64,000 nucleotides of DNA, from NCBI GenBank assembly GCA_035544575.1, contig DATKEC010000073.1:1-64000 (forward strand). The letters are read 5' to 3'. Every line of letters starts with the position of its first letter. Within the stretch, counting starts at the first letter, position 1. The notes below the pieces were generated by a model. It did not search any database. It had not been told where the DNA came from and saw only the letters and a list, made by a program, of their open reading frames with translations. The stretch comes from DATHWB01 sp035544575. Its GTDB lineage: Bacteria; Actinomycetota; Acidimicrobiia; Spongiisociales; ZC4RG35. This document shows, in pieces, positions 26,026 through 34,183 of this stretch. The position numbers were made by a program, and so were the translations under genes.

Positions 26026-26243
26026 GAGCGACCGAGTACACCATCCGATGGCTCGAAGAGCGAACCGCCGGTGGAGGGGAGGTCGGCACCCGTGACGTCG
26101 ATGCTCACTCCTCCACACGCCAAGCAGACGAATCGGAGGATCCCGCCGCCGATCTCCTGGCCACGGCTGTAGGTGTGGCCGTTGCGACATTCGCCCTTTG
26201 GACGGGCGTTCCGACGCTTACGAGTCGACACGTGACGGGCCAT
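26022..26243 (-). CDS. Small zinc-ribbon protein
   Basis: 73 residues. A basic N-terminus (MARHVSTRKRRNARPKG) precedes C-x-N-G-H-T-Y and, about 17 residues later, C-L-A-C-G, which together suit one zinc-ribbon site. No family recognised. It starts 10 bases after the LOG-family stop, and its stop is shared with the Nudix start (GTGA). This tight packing is the main evidence that it is real. It could bind nucleic acid or be a rubredoxin-like module. Its frame continues open upstream, antisense to conserved coding, and is not used there. Confidence 0.6.
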   Translation of the reverse strand: MARHVSTRKRRNARPKGECRNGHTYSRGQEIGGGILRFVCLACGGVSIDVTGADLPSTGGSLFEPSDGVLGRS

Positions 26244-26253
26244 TCGAGAAAGA

Positions 26254-26808
26254 CTAGATGTGCAGATCCCGGGACGGGGCGATCGTCGCTTCGACGACGT
26301 CGAGCGCCTCGGCGGCGGTGTCGACCAGACGGACGATCCCGCCCCCGGTTCGAAGACGAAGGTCGATCTCATCGAGGATCGCCCGCCAGACGGGACCGAC
26401 CGCGACCACGGGTCGCGCCGGCGACCCGCTGAACTCGGCGACAAAGGAGGCGTTCCACGCCATCACCAACTCGGCCAGGGTGCCGATACTGCCGGGCAGG
26501 GCGATGACCGCGTCGCTGGACTCGACCAGGCGGGCGATCCGTCGTGAGATCGTGGATTCGACGATCTCGGCGTCGACATGGCGGTTGGCGCCACTTCGAG
26601 CGGGGAAGACCGTTGGCGCGGTCACTCCGATGACGTGACCACCCCGGTGTGCGGCTCCCGCAGACACCGCTTCCATGGTTCCGCCGTATCCACCGGTGGC
26701 GACGGCCCATCCCCGTTCGGCGATGCCGTGTCCGAGCGCTTCGCCCTCGATCCACTCGGCCGAGCCCGGATGGGAGATCGAGGATCCGAAAACGGCGATC
26801 GTGGTCAT
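26254..26808 (-). CDS. LOG-family protein (TIGR00725-like)
   Basis: 184 residues, Rossmann-like fold of the LOG/possible lysine decarboxylase superfamily. It begins TTIAVFGSS, has a G-G-Y-G-G-T-M-E-A motif near residue 40 and LPGSIGTLAEL near 105. Canonical LOG phosphoribohydrolases have P-G-G-x-G-T-x-x-E, so one Gly is Ser here. Cytokinin-riboside hydrolase activity is therefore not assured. It overlaps the esterase stop by 4 nt and belongs to that operon. Confidence 0.78.
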   Translation of the reverse strand: MTTIAVFGSSISHPGSAEWIEGEALGHGIAERGWAVATGGYGGTMEAVSAGAAHRGGHVIGVTAPTVFPARSGANRHVDAEIVESTISRRIARLVESSDAVIALPGSIGTLAELVMAWNASFVAEFSGSPARPVVAVGPVWRAILDEIDLRLRTGGGIVRLVDTAAEALDVVEATIAPSRDLHI

Positions 26809-27569
26809 CGGCCCACCAGTTCGACGACGGCGTCGCGGATGACATGGCGCTCACGGTCGAAGAGCGAGTTGTGGATCGAATGCTCGAGCCACAGGAGGCG
26901 ACTGTCCCCACCCAGCGCCGCTCGGAGCCTGGGACCACTCTTGGGGTGCGCCGTGTCGTCGGTCCTCGACTGGATCACCAGCGACGGCACGCTGACGTGC
27001 TCCGCCGACCTGACAGCTTGGCGGGACAATGCGTACAGCTCGGCCACGGCCGACGTCGGACACTCCGTGGCGTGAATCCAGAACGGCAGCACCTCTTCGT
27101 CGATGTCAGGGGCGGGCTCCTCGGGCCACCGCACGAGCGGCTTGAGGCGTACGGCGATGGGGGCGATGCGGACGCGGCGGTCGCGGAAGACGACGGGAGC
27201 GTTGATCGTCGTCACGGTCGCCACCCGATCGGCACCGGCTGCGACGATTGCGAGCAGACCGCCCATCGAGAGACCGACGAGATGGACACGCCGATGATCG
27301 CCGACCTCACGGATGGCGTCGAGGGTGTTCTCGATCCAATCGGCCCGACTGATGTGTCTCATCGCCTCGGGGTCACGGGCGTGGCCTGCCAAGAGCGGCG
27401 CGTTCACGGTGTACCCGCGGTTTGCCAATTGTGCGCCGAGGGGACGGAAGTGGGCGGCGTTGCCGGTGAAACCGTGGATGAGGACGAAGGCCTCGCCGTT
27501 CGACCCGTCGAGCCGGAAGGGAGCCGCGAGGGGATGGACGAGGGCGCGGGTCGAGTCGGCAACCGTCAT
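26805..27569 (-). CDS. Alpha/beta hydrolase (carboxylesterase / monoacylglycerol lipase type)
   Basis: 254 residues, alpha/beta-hydrolase fold. Oxyanion HGFTGN, nucleophile elbow G-L-S-M-G-G, an acidic residue in SRTDDT, and His in LEHSIHNSLFD. The layout resembles Est30-type carboxylesterases and bacterial monoacylglycerol lipases. First gene of the operon with LOG, zinc-ribbon and Nudix genes. TACCCT (27578-27583) lies eight bases before its ATG. Confidence 0.83.
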   Translation of the reverse strand: MTVADSTRALVHPLAAPFRLDGSNGEAFVLIHGFTGNAAHFRPLGAQLANRGYTVNAPLLAGHARDPEAMRHISRADWIENTLDAIREVGDHRRVHLVGLSMGGLLAIVAAGADRVATVTTINAPVVFRDRRVRIAPIAVRLKPLVRWPEEPAPDIDEEVLPFWIHATECPTSAVAELYALSRQAVRSAEHVSVPSLVIQSRTDDTAHPKSGPRLRAALGGDSRLLWLEHSIHNSLFDRERHVIRDAVVELVGR

Positions 27570-27577
27570 TGGCGTCG

Positions 27578-27583
27578 AGGGTA
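27578..27583 (-). promoter_or_regulatory. Candidate -10 box (TACCCT) for the esterase-Nudix operon
   Basis: On the minus strand TACCCT ends eight bases before the esterase ATG at 27569. No Shine-Dalgarno sequence is present. Confidence 0.35.
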
Positions 27584-27611
27584 CCGATCATTCAGGTTCG
27601 TGCGGCGTGGG

Positions 27612-28400
27612 ATGATCCGGGGCGTGCGACGCCTCGTGTTCCTGCTCGTCTTCCTGGGTGCGTGTGGAACCCCGCTTCAGACGGGAGTGTTCCTGGGCGC
27701 CATCTTCGACGTGCCCGATGACCTGGTGTCACGCGCCGTCCCGGTGGACGAAATGCGCTATCTCATGTGGTTCCCGCCCGGCTATGAGGTCGGCGACGAC
27801 GTTCCTCTGGTCGTCTTTCTGCACGGCTCCGGAGACGACGACTACGACAGTCGCTGGTTGACTTCCTACGGGTTGGCGGGAGTTCTGGCCTTCGAAGGGC
27901 TTCCTTCCGAGCGGCCCTTCGTACTGCTCGCCCCACAGGCCGCACCGGGGACTTCCTGGGACATGGGCCGCCAGCCCGCCACGGTGCTGGCGTTGATCGA
28001 CGAGGTGTTGGCGCGTTTTGACATCGATCCGGCTGTCGTGGCGTTGACGGGTCTCAGCATGGGCGGGTATGGCAGTTGGCATCTGGCAACACACTTTCCC
28101 GACCGCTTCGCAACGGTGGCCTCGGTGTCGGGGAGTGGATACGGCTCGACTGAGCTCCCCGAGGACATCGACGTCTGCTCGCTCGCCGAGGTCGACCTTC
28201 GGGCCTATCACGGTTCGCGAGACCTCATCTCTCTCCTCGAACTCAACATGGCGGTCGTCGAGAGATGGGAGACGAGATGCGGGAGCGAAGTCGACTTTCG
28301 CGTCGTCGACGACGCCGGCCACTTCGAGACCTTCGAGCAGGTCTACCGGGACCCCGACTTCTATGACTGGTTCCTCCCCGTGCCCGGGTTCACGGACTGA
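27612..28400 (+). CDS. Secreted lipoprotein esterase (PHB depolymerase/phospholipase-like)
   Basis: 262 residues. Short lipoprotein signal with lipobox LGAC (MIRGVRRLVFLLVFLGAC), then an alpha/beta-hydrolase with FLHGSGDDD, nucleophile elbow G-L-S-M-G-G and a late D-D-A-G-H-F carrying the catalytic His. It resembles the dienelactone/PHB-depolymerase esterase group. Probably anchored outside the cell. ATG at 27612; GTG at 27624 is possible. Its 3' end overlaps the next gene tail to tail by 11 nt. Confidence 0.8.
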   Translation: MIRGVRRLVFLLVFLGACGTPLQTGVFLGAIFDVPDDLVSRAVPVDEMRYLMWFPPGYEVGDDVPLVVFLHGSGDDDYDSRWLTSYGLAGVLAFEGLPSERPFVLLAPQAAPGTSWDMGRQPATVLALIDEVLARFDIDPAVVALTGLSMGGYGSWHLATHFPDRFATVASVSGSGYGSTELPEDIDVCSLAEVDLRAYHGSRDLISLLELNMAVVERWETRCGSEVDFRVVDDAGHFETFEQVYRDPDFYDWFLPVPGFTD

Positions 28401-28854
28401 AGGGCGTTCCCGGTTCCAGCTGATCGGGTTCCCGCCCGTCGTAAACCACCGTGGCTTCGCATTCCGAGCGTGCCTCTTCTGCGTCGCTCTCGGTCATCCC
28501 GGCGAGTGTGACCACGGCCACCGTCGTGTCCGCGGGGTGGATGGCGGCGAGATCGGCCGGGGAGAGCAGGCTGGTACCGGGACCGTCGAAGCGGAGGTAG
28601 ACCTCACCGAATCGTGCCGCATCCTCGCTCACCTCGAAACGCACCACCGGTGGTCCGACGCGCTGGGTGGGGCAGACGATCACGAGCCGGTAGGCATGCG
28701 CGCCCAGTTCCCAGAATCCGGCAGGGAATGTCCGAGTGAACGACACCGCAAGCACGCCGCCCGGCTCGGATGCGATGTTGGCAGGCGACATCGGGGCACT
28801 CCCGCATCCTCCGATGAGGACGGCGAGGACCGCCGTGGAGAAGGTCATGCGCAC
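28390..28854 (-). CDS. Unidentified lipoprotein
   Basis: 154 residues with lipobox IGGC (MRMTFSTAVLAVLIGGC). The mature part looks beta-rich, with two Cys (VIVCPTQ and SECEAT) that could pair. No family recognised. It ends inside the last codons of the convergent esterase gene. The start could be 28854 or the second ATG at 28848. Confidence 0.65.
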   Translation of the reverse strand: MRMTFSTAVLAVLIGGCGSAPMSPANIASEPGGVLAVSFTRTFPAGFWELGAHAYRLVIVCPTQRVGPPVVRFEVSEDAARFGEVYLRFDGPGTSLLSPADLAAIHPADTTVAVVTLAGMTESDAEEARSECEATVVYDGREPDQLEPGTPFSP

Positions 28855-28911
28855 GGCGCCGGAGTCTGGCAGGCCTGGCCAGCATCGAGATATCAGCCAA
28901 CGACTCGGCCC

Positions 28912-28917
28912 TAGTCT
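28912..28917 (+). promoter_or_regulatory. Candidate -10 box (TAGTCT) for hisC
   Basis: TAGTCT ends eight bases before the GTG at 28926. No Shine-Dalgarno sequence is present. Confidence 0.33.
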
Positions 28918-28925
28918 CGGGTGCC

Positions 28926-29999
28926 GTGCCGAACTTCCGAGCAGACATTCGTGAGATCTCGCCCTATCTGCCGGGCAGGTCCGTCGCTGAGATCGCCCGG
29001 GAACACGGCTTCGATCCGGACGACATCGTCAAACTCGCCTCGAACGAGTCGGCCGTTCCCCCGCTGGAAGCTGTGCAGGCGGTGATCCGGGAGGGCGCCG
29101 GCAGTGTGCACCGCTACCCCGACAACGATGCAGTCGAGTTGCGCCGTGCTCTCGCCACCAACCTCGGCGTCGACGAGGCCAGCGTCTGGATGGGTGGAGG
29201 GTCATCCGAGTTGCTGAGGGTGATCGCGCTGGGGATGGGCGGTCCGGGAACGTCAGCCGTCTACGCCTGGCCGTCGTTCGTGATCTACCGCCTGGCCTCG
29301 GTCCTCGCGATGTCCCACCGCGTCGAGGTCCCGCTCGCCAACCAACGCCACGATCTCGATGCCATGGCCGATGCGATCGGTGACGACACGACCGTCGTGT
29401 ACGTGTGCAACCCCAACAACCCCACCGGGACCCATGTGACGGCATCCGAGATCTCGCGATTCGTGGAGGCGGTCCCTGAGCGGGTCCTGGTCGTCATCGA
29501 TGAGGCGTACCACGAGTACGTCACCGCACCCGACCACGCGACGGCAATTCCCCTCGCGCTGGAACGACCCAACGTGGTGGTGACCAGGACATTCTCGAAA
29601 ATTCACGGGCTCGCCGCGTTGCGCGCCGGGTATGCCGTCGCCCGTCCGGAGACCGTCACCGAACTCCGCAAAGCACAGGCGCCCTTCACGGTGTCGACCC
29701 TTGCACAATTGGCGGCGCTCGAATCGCTTCGACACCCTGCCGAATTGCAGGCCCGGATGGAAAGGAACGCCACCGAGAGGTCGAGGATCGAACGGAGCCT
29801 CGCCGAACTCGGTGTCGGACACGTCCCGTCCCAGGGCAACTTCGTGTTCGTGGATGCCTCGTCCCTGGAGGATCCGGCCACCGCGTACCTGCGACATGGG
29901 CTGATCGTGCGGGTCTTCGGTCAGTGGGTGCGGGTCACCGTGGGTGAACCGGACGAGAACGACCGGTTTCTGGGCGCGGTGACCGCGCTGCACCCCTGA
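28926..29999 (+). CDS. hisC: Histidinol-phosphate aminotransferase family protein
   Basis: 357 residues, fold-type I PLP aminotransferase. ISPYLPGR and KLASNES at the N-terminus, CNPNNPTG, the DEAYHEY Asp-Tyr pair, and the PLP Lys225 in TRTFSKIHGLA are HisC signatures. It would transaminate imidazole-acetol phosphate in histidine synthesis. Phenylalanine aminotransferase (Pat) activity is a known alternative in Actinomycetota. No other his genes are in view. Confidence 0.87.
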   Translation: MPNFRADIREISPYLPGRSVAEIAREHGFDPDDIVKLASNESAVPPLEAVQAVIREGAGSVHRYPDNDAVELRRALATNLGVDEASVWMGGGSSELLRVIALGMGGPGTSAVYAWPSFVIYRLASVLAMSHRVEVPLANQRHDLDAMADAIGDDTTVVYVCNPNNPTGTHVTASEISRFVEAVPERVLVVIDEAYHEYVTAPDHATAIPLALERPNVVVTRTFSKIHGLAALRAGYAVARPETVTELRKAQAPFTVSTLAQLAALESLRHPAELQARMERNATERSRIERSLAELGVGHVPSQGNFVFVDASSLEDPATAYLRHGLIVRVFGQWVRVTVGEPDENDRFLGAVTALHP

Positions 30000-30016
30000 G
30001 CCGACGCCGTGTCGAA

Positions 30017-30045
30017 TTCGGTTTGATGACGCCACGCAGTAGCTT
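30017..30045 (+). promoter_or_regulatory. Candidate promoter for the MMPL exporter gene
   Basis: TTCGGT (30017-30022), a 17-bp spacer, and TAGCTT (30040-30045). The -10 is the same hexamer as in the candidate pilus promoter. It leaves a leader of about 50 nt with AGGGGA before the GTG. Confidence 0.3.
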
Positions 30046-30105
30046 TCCGTCGTCAAGATCGCTCATCGTCGGACCTCGTCGTCCACTCCGATCACAGGGG
30101 AAACC

Positions 30106-32862
30106 GTGAAATCCGTCATCCGCGCGTTCGCCCGCGCAGTCCGCACCGCTCCAGTGGCCGTCGTCGTCGTGATCGTCGTCCTGACATCAGCCTTCGGAGC
30201 CGCGTTCGGGATCATTCAGCCCGAAACTGCGACCGGTAACGAGGGCTTCGCACCCGACAACGAAGAGATCGCCGCCTCCGAGCGGATCGGTGACTTGTTC
30301 GGTGCCGAGTCGCAATCATCGGTCTTCCAGGTGATCGTTCGGGCGCCGGACGGGAATGTCGTCTCCCGGGCAGGTCTGCAGGCTGTCACCGAGATCACCG
30401 ACGCTGTCATGTCATCGGCTGGCGCCGGCGCCCTCGTTGCGCTCGGGCCCGGACAGCCGCCCGTCATCAGCTACCTCGCCCCGGTACTGGAAGGGCTCGC
30501 CGCCGACGACGTCGATCCGGCGTCACTGTCCGATGCCGAAGTGCAGCAGGCCTACCGCGATGTCTTGACGAGCCCGGACCTTCCCGACGCCCAGCGTGGC
30601 CAGTTCGTGCGTCTGCTCAGCCAGAGCGCCGACCCTGCGCAGGCATCGGCGACAGCCGGCCTGGTTCTGATGTTCGTCGAGGCACCCGAGGGCCTCGGAG
30701 CTGAAGAGGCGCTCAACAGCCAGATCGAGATCGAGACTCAACTCGGCGAGTCCCTGGAGTCGATCGCGATCGATGGCATCGAAATCCGCCCATTCGGCTT
30801 CGGGTTGCTGTTCGGGGATCAGGATGAATTCCTCACCGAGGTCGGCACCCTCTTCGGAGCAGCACTCGCGATCATCGTCGTGATCCTCCTCTTCGTGTTC
30901 ACGTACCGAGCGAGGGGTCCGGTGTGGTTGCGTCCTGCCGCCGTCACCATCGGTGTCCTGGCCGGCGCCGGAATGTTCTTCGGAACCGCTCTCGAGGGCG
31001 TCGGCGGTGTCGCCAACGCCGCAGCAGTTGGTGTCGTGGCGTTCGTGGTGGCGAGGGCCCTTCTCGGTGTCGTCGGCTCTGCGTCCAATGTGACACGCAG
31101 CGCACGCCGGGCGCTGGCGGACATGGCGCTCACGATTCTCACGATCATTCTCGCCATCGTCTGGATGCAAGGGATCGGAGCGCTCCTGCTCGAGATCGGT
31201 GTCCTCGGGAGCTTCAACCAGGTGACTCAGATCGTTCCGGTGCTGTTGATCGGTCTCGGCGTCGACTATGCGATCCACCTCACTTCCCGCTACCGGGAAC
31301 AGGTCGGGAATGGCGACACGGTCGATCAGTCGATCTCGACGGCCATCGGGACAGTGGGAGTCGCACTCACGCTGGCGACGCTGACCACGGCGATCGGATT
31401 CCTGACCAATGTCTTCAACCCGGTCCCCGCCCTGAAGGACTTCGGAATCCTCGCGGCAGTGGGCATCGTGTCGTCGTTCGTCCTGATGCTCACATTCGTG
31501 CCTGCCCTCCGGGCGTTGCTCGACCGTCGGGCGGAGCGCAAGGGGACGCTGCCCGTCGCCGAGATGGAGCAGGCGGGCGAAGGTGCGCTCAGTCGAATGA
31601 TCGAAAGGACCTCGGTGCTTGCCGATCGCGCCGCCGTGCCGACTGTCATCGTCGCCCTGCTCCTCGGGGGCCTCGGCGTGTGGGGGCTGACCCAGCTCGA
31701 GACCCGGTTTTCGTTCACGGACTTCCTGCCGGAGGACTCCCCTGTCGTCGAAACGCTCAACATCCTCACCGACGAGTTCGGGGGAGGCTTCGGCGAGTCG
31801 ACCCAGATCCTGGTCGAAGCCCACGACGGGATCGACTTCGCAGACGCCGCCGCGCACAACTCCCTCGTGGAAGCGAACCGAGCGCTCGCCGGTGTCCCGG
31901 ACGTGATTGCCTTCGACACTCCGGGCGGAGCCGTCGCCCAAGCGGAGTCGCCGATCGGGCTGTTGCACCAGCTCCTCGCCCCCGGTCCTGACGGAGCTTC
32001 TGGCGCTCCGCCGCACATCGTCGAGTTGGTCGAGAGCCTGGAACTCGGTCCCGACCTGACAGCGCCGGCAGGTGCCGACCTCACCCCCTTGTATCTCGCC
32101 GTGGCCGAAGCGGCGCCTGAGCAGGCGTCCGCCGTCATGCATTTCGACGGAGATCGGATCGACGCGGTCCTCTTCGACATCTCGACCCAGGCTGGCGAGT
32201 CTCGGGCTCAGGAGCTGCGAGACAGCCTCGCCGAGGTCGTCGTTCCCGTCGAAGCCGTCGGAGCCGATGCGGTGCCGACGTCGAATCAGATCATCTCGGC
32301 TGTGATCGTTGATGCGTTGGCGAGCAGCCAGACGCAGTCCCTGCTGATCACCCTCGTGATCGCCACGCTCGTGTTGATGGTCAGCTTCTGGGTGGAGAAC
32401 CGCCGGCCCTTCCTGGGTGTCATCACGATGCTGCCCGTCGCCCTGGTCGTTTTCTGGACCTACGGGATGATGTACGCCACCGGGATACCCTTCGGCCCGG
32501 TCACCGCCACCCTGGCGGCCCTGGCGGTGGGCATCGGGGTTCCCTTCACGATCCACATCGCCAGGCGGTTCGAAGAGGACCGGGTCAGATACGAAACGTT
32601 GGGTGATGCCCTCCGTTCGACGACCCGCCACACCGGTGCCGCCCTGGCAGGGTCGGCGTTCACGACCATGGCGGGCTTTGGCATCCTGATGTCGTCCACG
32701 TTGACACCCTTCCAGCAGATGGGTCAGGTGACGGTCTACGCGATCGGCCTGGCACTGATCGGCGCCCTTCTGGTGCTGCCGTCGCTTCTTGCCATCTGGG
32801 AGGCGTGGCATCGTCGCCGGGGCGATCCGGCCGTCGAACGCCCCACCGAGTCCGTGGTCTGA
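30106..32862 (+). CDS. MMPL/RND-family exporter
   Basis: 918 residues in two repeats, each a first helix, a large extracytoplasmic loop and five more helices (about 12 in all). The proton-relay region of repeat one reads GLGVDYAIHLTSRYREQ. The matching position in repeat two is VGIGVPFTIHIARRFEED, where the Asp is replaced. Related HAE3/MmpL proteins export lipids, hopanoids or polyketide products. GTG start with AGGGGA upstream. The neighbours do not identify the cargo. Confidence 0.87.
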   Translation: MKSVIRAFARAVRTAPVAVVVVIVVLTSAFGAAFGIIQPETATGNEGFAPDNEEIAASERIGDLFGAESQSSVFQVIVRAPDGNVVSRAGLQAVTEITDAVMSSAGAGALVALGPGQPPVISYLAPVLEGLAADDVDPASLSDAEVQQAYRDVLTSPDLPDAQRGQFVRLLSQSADPAQASATAGLVLMFVEAPEGLGAEEALNSQIEIETQLGESLESIAIDGIEIRPFGFGLLFGDQDEFLTEVGTLFGAALAIIVVILLFVFTYRARGPVWLRPAAVTIGVLAGAGMFFGTALEGVGGVANAAAVGVVAFVVARALLGVVGSASNVTRSARRALADMALTILTIILAIVWMQGIGALLLEIGVLGSFNQVTQIVPVLLIGLGVDYAIHLTSRYREQVGNGDTVDQSISTAIGTVGVALTLATLTTAIGFLTNVFNPVPALKDFGILAAVGIVSSFVLMLTFVPALRALLDRRAERKGTLPVAEMEQAGEGALSRMIERTSVLADRAAVPTVIVALLLGGLGVWGLTQLETRFSFTDFLPEDSPVVETLNILTDEFGGGFGESTQILVEAHDGIDFADAAAHNSLVEANRALAGVPDVIAFDTPGGAVAQAESPIGLLHQLLAPGPDGASGAPPHIVELVESLELGPDLTAPAGADLTPLYLAVAEAAPEQASAVMHFDGDRIDAVLFDISTQAGESRAQELRDSLAEVVVPVEAVGADAVPTSNQIISAVIVDALASSQTQSLLITLVIATLVLMVSFWVENRRPFLGVITMLPVALVVFWTYGMMYATGIPFGPVTATLAALAVGIGVPFTIHIARRFEEDRVRYETLGDALRSTTRHTGAALAGSAFTTMAGFGILMSSTLTPFQQMGQVTVYAIGLALIGALLVLPSLLAIWEAWHRRRGDPAVERPTESVV

Positions 32863-32921
32863 CCGCCCCCCGGTGCGATCGTCGGTACTGTCCAGCCGAC
32901 GCCCCGAACCAAGGAGCCGAT

Positions 32922-33329
32922 GTGCCCGAACTCGTACATTTCTGCAGCATCAAGGCCACGATGAGTCCCCGTATCGTGGGCAACGGCCCATCGGGCATGC
33001 GGGTCGACTTTCCGTTCGAAGGCACCGCCACCTCGCCCCATTGGGAAGGCGAGCGTCCGGTGGCAGGAGTCGACTATGTCACGTTCCGCTCCGATGGGAA
33101 CCTGTCACTCGACATCCACGGCGTGATCGGCGAAAAGCGCGATTCGGTCGGCTACACCGCCACGGGTGTGAGCATCTCGGTGTCGAAGGCCGAAGCCCAT
33201 CCGAAGGAACTCATCACCTTCCACACCGGCAACGAGGAGCTGGCGTGGCTCAACACCGAGGTCGCCGTCGCCTTCGGCAAGGGCCTCGACGGCGCAATCG
33301 ACCTCGACATCCACCTCATCAGGCCCTGA
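32922..33329 (+). CDS. DUF3237 family protein
   Basis: 135 residues, all-beta, matching DUF3237 in its ordering: an N-terminal strand, PRIVGNGPSGMRVDFPFEG, WEGERPVAGVDYVTFRSDG, and AWLNTEVAVAFGKG near the end. The function of the family is unknown. GTG start with AAGGAG five bases upstream. Convergent with the enoyl-CoA hydratase gene. Confidence 0.8.
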   Translation: MPELVHFCSIKATMSPRIVGNGPSGMRVDFPFEGTATSPHWEGERPVAGVDYVTFRSDGNLSLDIHGVIGEKRDSVGYTATGVSISVSKAEAHPKELITFHTGNEELAWLNTEVAVAFGKGLDGAIDLDIHLIRP

Positions 33330-33356
33330 GACTGCAGTCTCGCGCCTGCCCCCTCC

Positions 33357-33380
33357 GGCCCCGCCGTGCGCGCCGGGGCC
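33357..33380. terminator. Hairpin between convergent DUF3237 and enoyl-CoA hydratase genes
   Basis: GGCCCCG (33357-33363) pairs with CGGGGCC (33374-33380) across a 10-nt loop. A perfect 14-bp palindrome GAGACTGCAGTCTC (33328-33341) overlaps the DUF3237 stop. Confidence 0.4.
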
Positions 33381-33403
33381 ACCTTCCCCAGGGGAGGAAC
33401 GGG

Positions 33404-34183
33404 CTAATCGGCTTGGCGGAAGTTGGGTTGGCGTTTCTCGACGAAGGCTGCCATTCCTTCCCGGTGGGCGGCGCGGGCGCCGAGTTCGCCTTGGATCTGG
33501 GCTTCTCGGGCGATGGTGTCCTTCAGAGTGGCGGCCGCGCCGAGGTGGATGATCCGACGGGTTTCCACATAGGCTCGTCTGGGTCCGGCTGTCATCGCTG
33601 CGGCCCGCTCGACAGCCGTCGCCACCACTGCGTCTGTTTCCACGACCTCGGCGGTGAGCCCCAGTTCCAACGCTTCCTGGGCGAGCACGCGTCGCCCTGA
33701 CATCGCAATCTCCATCGCTCTCGAGACGCCGACCATCTGCGGGAGAAACCACGCCGATCCCGTGTCGGGTACCAGCGCCACGTTGATGAACGCGCTCATG
33801 AAGAACGCCGTCTCAGCCATGACTCGCACGTCGCACGCCAGCGCAAGGCCCATTCCCGCCCCGGCGGCGGCACCGTTGACGGCGGCGACGACCGGAAGCT
33901 CCGCATCCAAGACTGCGTCGACTGCCGGATTGAATCGCTCGGTGATGGTCTTGTGCAGGTCGGGTCCGCCGTGTGCGTACTCGTCGAGCAGGTCGCTGAG
34001 GTCCGCGCCTGCGCAGAAGGCCTTGCCCGCGCCCGTCAATACTGCCGCCCGGGCTTCTGTCGATGCCTGCTCGAAGGCGACGCGGAGGCCGTCGGTGAGG
34101 GACTGGTCGATCGAGTTGAACACCTGCGGGCGATTGAGTGTGATGACCGCCACCTCGTCGACGAGGGCGTATTCGACAGACAT
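33404..34183 (-). CDS. Enoyl-CoA hydratase/isomerase family protein
   Basis: 259 residues, crotonase fold: ITLNRPQVFNSID, oxyanion segments GKAFCAGADLSDL and NGAAAGAGMGLALACDVRV, and a later PDTGSAWFLPQMVG. The Gly-Ser-Ala at the second catalytic position differs from the Glu expected for a classical hydratase, so it may be a PaaG-like isomerase or another crotonase. ATG at 34183 with AGGAGA six bases upstream. Its start overlaps the divergent gene's start. Confidence 0.85.
   Translation of the reverse strand: MSVEYALVDEVAVITLNRPQVFNSIDQSLTDGLRVAFEQASTEARAAVLTGAGKAFCAGADLSDLLDEYAHGGPDLHKTITERFNPAVDAVLDAELPVVAAVNGAAAGAGMGLALACDVRVMAETAFFMSAFINVALVPDTGSAWFLPQMVGVSRAMEIAMSGRRVLAQEALELGLTAEVVETDAVVATAVERAAAMTAGPRRAYVETRRIIHLGAAATLKDTIAREAQIQGELGARAAHREGMAAFVEKRQPNFRQAD

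Noticed and set aside
26244..26444. Longer N-terminus for the zinc-ribbon protein
   Set aside because: The extension would run through LOG-family coding in another frame and has low-complexity Arg/Ser/Pro content. The start 10 nt after the LOG stop is more sensible.
30523..32811. Long minus-strand open frame opposite the MMPL exporter (about 762 codons)
   Set aside because: Same antisense effect. The peptide is rich in Arg, Asp and His without domains, while the plus strand shows RND helices and motifs.
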